The translations under genes were made by a program, and so were the position numbers. A stretch of 6,866 nucleotides of DNA from Canicola haemoglobinophilus (lineage in GTDB: Bacteria > Pseudomonadota > Gammaproteobacteria > Enterobacterales > Pasteurellaceae). The notes beneath the pieces are model-generated. The model searched no databases. It saw only the letters and a list, made by a program, of their open reading frames with translations, and had not been told where the DNA came from. The stretch's first letter is position 1, and each line of letters begins with the position of its first letter. Location: NCBI RefSeq assembly GCF_002015075.1, contig NZ_MUXZ01000073.1, forward strand, positions 1 to 6,866. Direction: 5' to 3'. Positions 1 to 5,396 of the stretch are shown here, piece after piece.

Positions 1-59
1 ATTTTGCTCACATTTCAACTTAAACGCTAACTTTTTCATTTTGTTTTTGCGTAATAAAA

Positions 60-110
60 TCAATTTATGGCATGCCCGATTGCCAAGGCGTGGAGTTGTT
101 TTTCGTTCAT
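60..110 (-). CDS. Candidate 16-residue leader peptide or broken gene start
   Basis: The minus strand reads MNEKQLHALAIGHAIN and then a TGA stop. The ATG at 110-108 has a Shine-Dalgarno-like AGGT (122-119) 8 nt upstream and a plausible promoter before that, so its start signals are better than expected for a random short frame. The stop overlaps a TTG (63-61) in another frame, which stays open to the window edge and has an internal ATG at 39-37 (reading MKKLAFKLKCEQN). It could be a leader peptide coupled to a gene beyond the edge, a gene broken by a stop or frameshift, or chance. The first nine or ten residues recall the start of some IS256-family transposases, but that is too short to support a call. 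I do not recognise the product. Confidence 0.25.
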   Translation of the reverse strand: MNEKQLHALAIGHAIN

Positions 111-134
111 AATAAAATACCTGTGTCTAGATGT

Positions 135-162
135 ATTATCTCAGAAAAAGGTATTTACACAA
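135..162 (-). promoter_or_regulatory. Candidate sigma-70 promoter reading left, out of the window
   Basis: On the minus strand a -35-like TTGTGT (162-157) is followed after 16 nt by a -10-like GATAAT (140-135), which matches the consensus at five of six positions. Transcription would begin near 128 and give a short leader of about 18 nt before the ATG at 110. The -35 overlaps the short palindrome CACAAATTGTG (158-168). The -35 is weak, so this rests mainly on the -10 and on its placement before a ribosome binding site. Confidence 0.35.
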
Positions 163-167
163 ATTGT

Positions 168-180
168 GGGAGAGGCTCCC
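168..180. repeat. Small GC-rich hairpin downstream of the transporter gene
   Basis: GGGAG (168-172) and CTCCC (176-180) form a 5-bp stem with a 3-nt loop, 37 nt beyond the transporter stop codon. Neither strand has a uridine tract after it, so it is not a standard intrinsic terminator. I see no other terminator for the transporter gene in 1-216. The rest of 1-216 is AT-rich and also holds two copies of TTTACACAA (154-162 and 204-212). Confidence 0.3.
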
Positions 181-216
181 TATAGTTAATATTTACCCTA
201 ATTTTTACACAAGTTA

Positions 217-1674
217 TTATATTTTGACTTGCTGTTTAATGGCATCTGCAACTAATTCAGCTTCAGGACCTAAAATGACTTGTAAGCCATTTTCAGCTAA
301 TTTAACATTTCCTTTTGAGCCTAATGCTTTTAATTGATCTTCGTTAATTTTATTGCGATCAATTAAAGTTAAACGTAAACGAGTGATACAAGCATCAATA
401 GTTTCGAAATTGTCTTTACCGCCTAAAGCAACGATGAAATCCGAAGCTAGCTGTTCACGAGAAATATTCGTTTTTACTGTTACTTCTTCGTCTTCTTCAT
501 TACCAGGGGTTTTTAAGCCTAATACTTTGATTAGAGTACGGAATATAACATAATAAATCACTGCAAAAACAACACCTTGCACTAACAACATATACCATTG
601 TGTTGCTAATGGGTTTTGTGAAGATAACACCATATCCACTAAACCAGCACTGAAACCAAAACCTGCCATCCATTGCATTGAAGCTGCGATGAAAACAGAT
701 AAACCAGTTAATAATGCGTGGATTACATAAAGAACTGGTGCAACGAACATAAATGCAAATTCTAATGGCTCAGTAACACCAGTGAAGAATGAAGCTAATG
801 CAGCGGCAAACATAAGTGCTGCAACTTGTGTTCTTTTAGCTGGTTTTGCACTGTGATAAATCGCAAGAGCTGCTGCTGGTAAACCGAACATCATAACAGG
901 GAAGAAACCAGCTTGATACATACCAGTTACCCCTAAAACTGCGGTGCCATTTGCAAGAGATTGTGCACCACCTAAGAAGTTTGGAATATCGTTGATGCCT
1001 GCTACGTTAAACCAGAATACAGAGTTGAGTGCATGGTGTAAGCCCACTGGGATCAATAAACGGTTTAAGAAACCATAAATTCCAGCACCAGTAGCCCCTA
1101 AATCAGTAATAGATTTACCAAAACCGACTAAACCATCAAAGATCACAGGCCATAAATACATTAATAAGAATGAAACAACAATCATTACCATAGAGGTTAC
1201 AATTGGAACTAAACGTTTACCGCTAAAGAATGCCAATGCTTGTGGTAATTCAACTTGGTGGAAACGGTTATATAATTCAGCAGAAATAACCCCAACTAAA
1301 ATACCGATAAATTGGTTATTGATTTTACCGAAAGCTGCTGGAACTTGATCTGCTGGGATACCTTGTAATTGTGCAACAGCCCCTGGAGATAAGAGAGTAG
1401 TCACCACTAAAAAGCCTACTAAACCTGAAAGTGCGGCTGAACCATGTTTATCTTTTGACATACCGAAAGCAACGCCAACAGCAAATAAAATTGCCATATT
1501 ATCGATAATAGCCGCTCCAGATTTAATTAAGAACGCAGCTAGTTGGCTTTCGCCACCCCAGCCATTTGGATCGATCCAATAACCAATCCCCATTAAAATT
1601 GCTGCTGCAGGTAATGCAGCTACAGGCACCATTAATGCCTGTCCTATTCTTTGTAAATAACCTAATACACTCAT
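217..1674 (-). CDS. nagE: PTS sugar transporter EIICB, probably N-acetylglucosamine-specific
   Basis: This 485-residue inner-membrane permease of the glucose/GlcNAc PTS family imports and phosphorylates a sugar. The EIIC domain fills about residues 1-385, with many hydrophobic segments, the family motif around NRLLIPVGLHH (204-214) and TEPLEF (301-306), whose Glu302 is the conserved sugar-site glutamate. An acidic linker after LKTPG (387-391) leads to the EIIB domain (about 405-485), with phosphocysteine Cys429 in IDACITRLRL. There is no EIIA domain, so phosphate should come from a separate EIIA such as Crr. Overall wording is closer to NagE than to PtsG, but the substrate is inferred. The ATG at 1674 is preferred because AGGAG (1686-1682) lies 7 nt upstream; an in-frame TTG at 1680 is too close to that site. 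The gene ends in tandem TAA codons and has its own regulated promoter. Confidence 0.9.
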   Translation of the reverse strand: MSVLGYLQRIGQALMVPVAALPAAAILMGIGYWIDPNGWGGESQLAAFLIKSGAAIIDNMAILFAVGVAFGMSKDKHGSAALSGLVGFLVVTTLLSPGAVAQLQGIPADQVPAAFGKINNQFIGILVGVISAELYNRFHQVELPQALAFFSGKRLVPIVTSMVMIVVSFLLMYLWPVIFDGLVGFGKSITDLGATGAGIYGFLNRLLIPVGLHHALNSVFWFNVAGINDIPNFLGGAQSLANGTAVLGVTGMYQAGFFPVMMFGLPAAALAIYHSAKPAKRTQVAALMFAAALASFFTGVTEPLEFAFMFVAPVLYVIHALLTGLSVFIAASMQWMAGFGFSAGLVDMVLSSQNPLATQWYMLLVQGVVFAVIYYVIFRTLIKVLGLKTPGNEEDEEVTVKTNISREQLASDFIVALGGKDNFETIDACITRLRLTLIDRNKINEDQLKALGSKGNVKLAENGLQVILGPEAELVADAIKQQVKI

Positions 1675-1723
1675 AATCAAGCTCCTATTTTATCTGCCTA
1701 ATATTCAATCTTGTTGAGATAAA

Positions 1724-1737
1724 TGTAAACGCTTACT
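1724..1737. promoter_or_regulatory. LacI-family operator-like palindrome, promoter-proximal
   Basis: TGTAAACGCTTACT is a near-palindrome centred on CG (1730/1731), the layout typical of LacI/GalR-family operators. It matches 13 of 14 positions of the degenerate pattern TGWNANCGNTNWCA known for LacI-family (CcpA) sites in Firmicutes. It lies at about +5 to +17 of the predicted transporter transcript, a classical repressor position. The flanking GTTGAG (1713-1718) and CTCAAC (1736-1741) add a second, offset inverted repeat. The cognate regulator is not in the window; CcpA itself is not expected in this group. Confidence 0.5.
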
Positions 1738-1749
1738 CAACTATTGCTA

Positions 1750-1777
1750 ACTATATGCCAATAATTTTTTAGTGCAA
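1750..1777 (-). promoter_or_regulatory. Predicted nagE promoter
   Basis: On the minus strand TTGCAC (1777-1772) serves as -35, followed after 16 nt by TATAGT (1755-1750) as -10. The start site would be about 1741-1743, giving a leader of roughly 70 nt to the ATG at 1674. The CRP site upstream is centred about 61 bp before this start, the classical class I position, which supports the assignment. Confidence 0.6.
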
Positions 1778-1794
1778 TTCAAAACTGTTATTTT

Positions 1795-1810
1795 TGTGAG
1801 ATAGGTCACT
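1795..1810. promoter_or_regulatory. CRP (cAMP receptor protein) binding site
   Basis: TGTGA-N6-TCACT matches the TGTGA-N6-TCACA consensus at nine of ten core positions, with A-rich and T-rich flanks as in real sites. Its centre (1802.5) falls at about -61.5 from the predicted transporter start. It implies activation by CRP-cAMP, expected for a PTS sugar permease. No other promoter nearby would explain it, since the opposite direction runs into the 3' end of ppnN. Confidence 0.7.
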
Positions 1811-1837
1811 AAAACTACAATCTTTGTTTAAATTGGG

Positions 1838-1883
1838 ATAAATATAAAAGCTCAAGACAATCAATGTTAAATAGTCTTGAGCT
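1838..1883 (-). terminator. Second terminator-like hairpin of the ppnN operon
   Basis: A perfect 10-bp inverted repeat, AGCTCAAGAC (1849-1858) with GTCTTGAGCT (1874-1883), encloses a 15-nt loop. On the minus strand the stem is followed by a T-rich run, TTTATATTTAT (1848-1838). The plus-strand continuation is not T-rich. It therefore suits transcripts leaving ppnN and lies just upstream of the CRP site of the transporter. The loop is longer than usual for a terminator. Confidence 0.5.
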
Positions 1884-1890
1884 GATTATT

Positions 1891-1933
1891 GAGATAAAAC
1901 TCAAAAGAAAAATACCGCACTTTTCTTTTGAGT
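1891..1933 (-). terminator. First terminator-like hairpin of the ppnN operon, with an uptake signal in its loop
   Basis: A perfect 13-bp stem pairs 1899-1911 (ACTCAAAAGAAAA) with 1921-1933 and has a 9-nt loop. On the minus strand the stem runs into TTTATCTC (1898-1891). It starts 52 nt past the ppnN stop codon. The stem is A/T-rich, which lowers its stability, but its position and the tandem second hairpin favour a terminator. An exact DNA uptake signal (1914-1922) fills most of the loop and enters the 3' arm. Confidence 0.55.
1914..1922 (-). repeat. DNA uptake signal sequence (Hin type), intergenic
   Basis: The minus strand reads AAGTGCGGT, the exact 9-base core recognised during natural transformation in Haemophilus and related Pasteurellaceae. 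It is followed by a T-rich segment (ATTTTTC), as in the extended consensus. It sits within a hairpin between ppnN and the transporter gene. Confidence 0.85.
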
Positions 1934-1953
1934 AGATGAAATGAATACTTTTT

Positions 1954-1967
1954 TGAAATCGTTTACA
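1954..1967. promoter_or_regulatory. LacI-family operator-like palindrome, distal
   Basis: TGAAATCGTTTACA fits all positions of the degenerate LacI-family pattern TGWNANCGNTNWCA and is centred on CG (1960/1961). It lies only 17 bp past the ppnN stop codon and before the first hairpin. Its centre is 230 bp from that of the operator-like site at 1724-1737, close to 22 turns of B-DNA, a spacing compatible with repression by looping. AT-rich DNA makes chance matches to this pattern possible. Confidence 0.35.
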
Positions 1968-1984
1968 TGAATTGAAAAATCAGT

Positions 1985-3349
1985 TTATTTTTGGATTTCA
2001 TAGCAAGGTTCGTAAGCATCACCACTCGGTAACTTCATTCTATGCTGTTCAATAAAATCCTGTAATAAATTATCTATTTTTTGCATTAATACCGGATCAC
2101 CTTTTAATTTAAATTTTCCTAATTCAGCAATTTTATCCTGAGTATCTGGTTTAATATTACCTGCCACAATGCCAGAGAAAACACGACGTAAATTAGCTAC
2201 TAATTCAACTTTTGCTTGGTCAAAATGTAAATTTAAATTTGCCATATTTTCATGAGTTGGAATAAAAGGTGTTTGAAATTCAGTAGTAATTTCTAATGAC
2301 CAGTTGAAATTGTAAGACTCATTTTTTTCATAACGTGATTTTTGGATTTCACTCATAGCTTCATTCATACGTCGAGCAACTGTCACAGGATCATCAATGA
2401 TAATTTCATATAAAGATTGTGCTTCAGTACCTAAAGTATCGCCAATAAATTGATCAATTGAAGCAAAATAAGCCACACTTTCTTTTGGCCCAGTTAAAAT
2501 TAATGGAAGTTGCTGAGCATGATTTGCTGGGTTGAGTTTAATACCCAAAATATACAGTAACTCCTCAAAAGTACCGGGACCTCCTGGGAAAATAATAATG
2601 CCATGTCCCATACGAACAAATGCCTCTAGGCGTTTTTCAATATCAGGCATAATAATGAGCTCATTTACAATTGGATTTGGTGGCTCTGAGGCAATAATTG
2701 ATGGCTCTGTAATACCAATAAAACGGCTTTGCTTGTAACGTTGGTTTGCATGACCAATGGTTGCGCCTTTCATTGGTGCTTCCATTACGCCCGGTCCACA
2801 GCCCGTGATAATGTTTAATTCACGATGTCCTAGTTCCAAACCAACAGCACGACAATATTGATATTCAATTTGATTGATAGAATGTCCGCCCCAGCAAACC
2901 ACTAAATTAGGCTGTTCGCCATTAATGAGGGCTTTGGCATTACGCAAAATAGAAAAGACTTGGTTGGTAATATGTTTGCTATCTTGAATATCGCAAGGAT
3001 TAATACGTTGGTTTAATACGTTAACAAATAAAATATCACGCAATACCGCAAATAAATGATATTGAATATTTTTAATCATTTTGTCGTCAACAAAAGCACT
3101 GGCTGGAGGATTGTGTAATTCCAATGCAATTCCTCGTTCTCTTGCAACTAAGTTAATATCAAAATCAGGATATTTATTTAATAGCTCACGGCTATCATCT
3201 GTAATAGCCCCCGAATTGAGTACAGCCAATGAGCAATTGCGGTAAAGTTGATAAAGTTTGCTTTTGGCTTTTTTAGCTAATTGTTCAACTTCCATATGTG
3301 AAAGTTGATCCATACTTCCCTTTGGATTGACGTAATGTATATGATTCAT
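1985..3349 (-). CDS. ppnN: Pyrimidine/purine nucleotide 5'-monophosphate nucleosidase PpnN (YgdH)
   Basis: The 454-residue cytosolic protein closely follows E. coli PpnN in length and wording. The family hydrolyses the N-glycosidic bond of nucleoside monophosphates to base and ribose 5-phosphate, and the E. coli enzyme responds to (p)ppGpp. An N-terminal DUF4478-type region (about 1-140) precedes the LOG/lysine-decarboxylase-like Rossmann domain (about 145-320), with CWGGHSIN (152-159), GCGPGVMEAPMKGA (183-196) and PGGPGTFEE (255-263). The last is the signature catalytic loop. A DUF3412-type region (about 335-454) ends in HRMKLPSGDAYEPCYEI. The frame is open 18 codons further upstream, but the ATG at 3349 is preferred: it has AAGGAA (3360-3355) 5 nt upstream and gives the family length. 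It is the last gene of the operon, 13 bp after queF. Confidence 0.95.
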   Translation of the reverse strand: MNHIHYVNPKGSMDQLSHMEVEQLAKKAKSKLYQLYRNCSLAVLNSGAITDDSRELLNKYPDFDINLVARERGIALELHNPPASAFVDDKMIKNIQYHLFAVLRDILFVNVLNQRINPCDIQDSKHITNQVFSILRNAKALINGEQPNLVVCWGGHSINQIEYQYCRAVGLELGHRELNIITGCGPGVMEAPMKGATIGHANQRYKQSRFIGITEPSIIASEPPNPIVNELIIMPDIEKRLEAFVRMGHGIIIFPGGPGTFEELLYILGIKLNPANHAQQLPLILTGPKESVAYFASIDQFIGDTLGTEAQSLYEIIIDDPVTVARRMNEAMSEIQKSRYEKNESYNFNWSLEITTEFQTPFIPTHENMANLNLHFDQAKVELVANLRRVFSGIVAGNIKPDTQDKIAELGKFKLKGDPVLMQKIDNLLQDFIEQHRMKLPSGDAYEPCYEIQK

Positions 3350-3362
3350 AAAAGTTCCTTTA

Positions 3363-4202
3363 TTATTGGCGTGCAAGACGCTGGTTAAGTGGGGTAGGTT
3401 CAAAATTTGACCTAAATGGGTTAATGTCTAATCCACCTCGTCTTGTATAACGAGCATAAACACTGAGTTTTTCTGGTTGAGCAAATCGCATAAGATCACA
3501 AAAAATCCGTTCGACACATTGCTCATGAAATTCATTATGTTGTCGGAAAGAAATCAGATAACGCAAGATTTTTTCTCGATTTATTTGTTGACCCACATAA
3601 TGAATTTGTATCGTTCCCCAATCGGGCTGATTGGTAATTAAACAATTTGATTTTAATAAATGGCTTACTAAGGTTTCTTCAACCCATTGTGTACTTGTAC
3701 AATTTTCCAACAGGCTAGGATTGAATTCATAGGAGTGAATTTCAATATCCTGTTCATCAATACATTCACCTTGTAAAGTAGCAATAGCTTGTCGATCATA
3801 ATATTGTAGGGAATTCAACCGCACTTTTACTCGGCCTTGAGCACATTGGGTTAAATCTTGTTGTAAAATTTCTTCAACTTCTTGTAAATTTTTAAATTGG
3901 CTTTGATTAAAACTATTTAAATAAAGTTTGAAACTTTTTGACTCAATCAAATTTTCACTTTGGTAATCAATTTCCACATCGGCAATCGCCACTTGTGGTA
4001 CACCTTTTAAATTTAACCAAGAGATTTCGTAAGCTGTCCAAATGTCTGCGCCGAAAGTGAAAGGTTGTTTTTCAGTGATACCTAAATCATTTCGGTTAAG
4101 TTTGCGTGGTACAGCTTGCAACAAAGTGCGGTCATAAGTTGAGGTATATTCCGTTTTTTGCCCTAACTTTAATGCTTGTAAACTTTGGTCTTGATATTGC
4201 AT
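3363..4202 (-). CDS. queF: NADPH-dependent 7-cyano-7-deazaguanine reductase QueF, long form
   Basis: QueF reduces the nitrile of preQ0 to the aminomethyl group of preQ1 with NADPH, a step of queuosine tRNA modification. The 279-residue product is the long, two-module YqcD type (E. coli has 282). The substrate/NADPH motif ESKSFKLYLNSFNQ spans 87-100. The catalytic cysteine, which forms a thioimide with preQ0, is Cys187 in SNCLIT, with the general-acid Asp194 in QPDW. HNEFHEQCVERIF (222-234) and the C-terminal YARYTRRGGLDINP (249-262) are strongly conserved. All key residues are present. The ATG at 4202 is chosen over a frame extended by 18 codons because AAAGGGA lies just upstream and the N-terminus then fits the family. 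Spacing of 14 bp from the preceding gene and 13 bp to ppnN indicates one transcript. The gene carries two uptake signals. Confidence 0.96.
   Translation of the reverse strand: MQYQDQSLQALKLGQKTEYTSTYDRTLLQAVPRKLNRNDLGITEKQPFTFGADIWTAYEISWLNLKGVPQVAIADVEIDYQSENLIESKSFKLYLNSFNQSQFKNLQEVEEILQQDLTQCAQGRVKVRLNSLQYYDRQAIATLQGECIDEQDIEIHSYEFNPSLLENCTSTQWVEETLVSHLLKSNCLITNQPDWGTIQIHYVGQQINREKILRYLISFRQHNEFHEQCVERIFCDLMRFAQPEKLSVYARYTRRGGLDINPFRSNFEPTPLNQRLARQ
3818..3826 (-). repeat. DNA uptake signal sequence inside queF
   Basis: ACCGCACTT on the plus strand is the exact complement of the Hin-type uptake core AAGTGCGGT. The following ACTTTTAC side does not add a clear extended consensus. It encodes part of a variable queF segment (KVRLN, around residues 126-130). 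Confidence 0.75.
4124..4132 (+). repeat. DNA uptake signal sequence inside queF, second copy
   Basis: An exact AAGTGCGGT core on the plus strand falls in the 5' part of queF (residues near RTLLQ). It is oriented opposite to the copy 306 bp away. Confidence 0.75.
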
Positions 4203-4216
4203 GCTTTTCCCTTTAG

Positions 4217-4996
4217 TTATTGCCAATGCCAAGATAAATTGGACACGAGGCGACAATGATCACATTTAAAATGGAAGATATTGAATAGAGGTTTATCTAA
4301 ATTCCATTGTTGTTGGCAGCTTGGGCATAAGCGTTGTTGTTCGCTTTCTAAATCTTTGCCTCCAATACGGTACAGATAATAATAAGTTGGAATGCCAGTG
4401 TGTTTTTCAATCTCTTGCGCAAGATGATAACCATGTTTACTTAACTGGCTATCAAACTCGCTGATTTCATTTAATGCTTGCTTTTCTAAGGTTGAGCCAT
4501 TCATTTGTAATTGGTCGCAAGCCTGCCAATTTTCTTGCCATTTAATAATATCCATACTCAAGTGCGGTATGTTTTTGAATTGTTTATATAATGGAATTGG
4601 CAACAAATCATCTCCACTATGCACAGGAGAACAAGATTGCAAATAAGTTGTATAAAGCACTTGCCAAGTAGGTTGTTCGCCTTGATAAGTCATATTTGAA
4701 TTTAAGTCATCAGCAATAATCTGAAAACTATCAAAAATAATTCCCGCACTTTCAGCTTGTTCAAGGGCTTTATTTACTTCTGCATTATTAAATTCAGGTA
4801 ATAAACTTTGTTCTTCAGGACAAGTCACACGTAAAGCAAAGAATCCTTGATCAGCGGTGAATAATGGGATTTCACGCCCAATAATTTGTCCGTTATAGCG
4901 CCATTGTTCAACGATTTGATTTATTAGATAAGTGACATTATTGACAGGAGAGTCTTTTGTTTGTTGGTAGGTAAAAAATACTTCGATTAGATACAT
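4217..4996 (-). CDS. DUF2310 family zinc-ribbon protein of unknown function
   Basis: The 259-residue product resembles the DUF2310 family of Zn-ribbon, possibly nucleic-acid-binding proteins known mainly from Pasteurellaceae and relatives. The N-terminal two-thirds are mixed helix and strand with family-like blocks such as INQIVEQWRYNGQIIGREIP (25-44) and a segment around WQVLYTTYLQSCSP (111-124). The C-terminus holds a rubredoxin-like ribbon with CPSC (Cys224, Cys227) and CDHC (Cys245, Cys248), then RLVSNLSWHWQ. There is no signal peptide or membrane segment, so it is probably cytosolic. The ATG at 4996 begins the recognisable domain, but its Shine-Dalgarno is weak. It is the first gene of the operon with queF and ppnN, which hints at RNA or nucleotide metabolism without establishing a role. 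It carries one exact uptake signal and one near-match. Confidence 0.85.
   Translation of the reverse strand: MYLIEVFFTYQQTKDSPVNNVTYLINQIVEQWRYNGQIIGREIPLFTADQGFFALRVTCPEEQSLLPEFNNAEVNKALEQAESAGIIFDSFQIIADDLNSNMTYQGEQPTWQVLYTTYLQSCSPVHSGDDLLPIPLYKQFKNIPHLSMDIIKWQENWQACDQLQMNGSTLEKQALNEISEFDSQLSKHGYHLAQEIEKHTGIPTYYYLYRIGGKDLESEQQRLCPSCQQQWNLDKPLFNIFHFKCDHCRLVSNLSWHWQ
4560..4568 (+). repeat. DNA uptake signal sequence inside the DUF2310 gene
   Basis: An exact AAGTGCGGT core on the plus strand is followed by ATGTTTTTG, which fits the W-rich extension of the Haemophilus consensus. A one-mismatch copy (CCCGCACTT) lies at 4743-4751 in the same gene. Confidence 0.8.
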
Positions 4997-5081
4997 ATTT
5001 ATTGTTCGATGATTATTGAGAGGAGTAGATTAACATAATTAATTTACATAGAATATAGCTTTTTATTTTCGAGCATACTCA
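4997..5081. promoter_or_regulatory. Divergent promoter region between the DUF2310-queF-ppnN and yqcC-truC operons
   Basis: These 85 bp must drive both operons. For the plus strand a possible pair is TTAACA (5030-5035) and TATAGC (5054-5059) with an 18-nt spacer, giving a very short leader to the yqcC ATG at 5082. For the minus strand several A/T-rich -10-like hexamers exist (for example TAATCT at 5032-5027) but none has a convincing -35. No preQ1-riboswitch-like structure is apparent by eye. Confidence 0.4.
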
Positions 5082-5396
5082 ATGAAAACTGAAATTAAAC
5101 TGCATTTACAAGCATTACAACAAGTGATGCAAAATCTAGATTTATGGCAATCTTACCCTCCCGAAGAGCAAGCTTTTTTAAGCACAGAACCCTTTTCCGT
5201 AGATACGATGAGTGCCAATGAATGGCTACAATGGATTTTTATTCCTCGTATGTATGCCTTATTAGAGGGTGGGCAATCTTTACCACACAAAATGGCAATT
5301 ACTCCTTATATTGAAGAAGCATTAAAAGATCTAGATAGATTAAATGAGCTTCTACAACCTATTTATGAAATTGAGAAATTATGTCAGAACCCGTAA
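5082..5396 (+). CDS. yqcC: YqcC family (DUF446) small protein
   Basis: This 104-residue, mainly helical cytosolic protein belongs to the YqcC/DUF446 family, which is commonly encoded beside truC and whose function is not established. Family motifs are visible: STEPFSVDTM (34-43), EWLQWIFIPRM (47-57) and the helix beginning TPYIEEAL (74-81). The length is near that of E. coli YqcC (109). The ATG at 5082 has only a weak GAG (5071-5073) upstream, but no better start is seen and the family alignment begins here. Its last five codons and stop overlap the start of truC by 16 bp, so translation of the two is probably coupled. That makes a role connected with TruC or its tRNA substrates a reasonable but unproven guess. 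Confidence 0.9.
   Translation: MKTEIKLHLQALQQVMQNLDLWQSYPPEEQAFLSTEPFSVDTMSANEWLQWIFIPRMYALLEGGQSLPHKMAITPYIEEALKDLDRLNELLQPIYEIEKLCQNP

Noticed and set aside
11..23. CATTTCAACTTAA shared with 6803-6815, as possible direct repeats at the two window ends
   Set aside because: A 13-base match in AT-rich DNA of this size is roughly what chance gives, and the match does not extend on either side.
22..30. TAAACGCTAA at the left edge as a third LacI-type operator
   Set aside because: It misses three positions of the 14-base pattern, including the outer TG and CA, and lies far from the nagE promoter.
1210..1219. Perfect palindrome TAAACGTTTA inside nagE, resembling the LacI-type operator core
   Set aside because: It encodes the conserved GKRLVP segment of the EIIC domain, so codon choice explains it, and its flanks do not fit the longer operator pattern.
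3350..3403. 18-codon N-terminal extension of ppnN overlapping the end of queF
   Set aside because: The internal ATG at 3349 has a proper AAGGAA site and yields exactly the 454 residues of the E. coli protein; the extension is only the frame running back into queF.
5018..5025. GAGAGGAG as a ribosome binding site on the plus strand
   Set aside because: No start codon with an open frame follows at a suitable distance; yqcC starts more than 55 nt later.
4997..5081. preQ1 riboswitch ahead of the queF operon
   Set aside because: I could not find a compact hairpin followed by an A-rich tail that pairs with its loop, so there is no support for a riboswitch.
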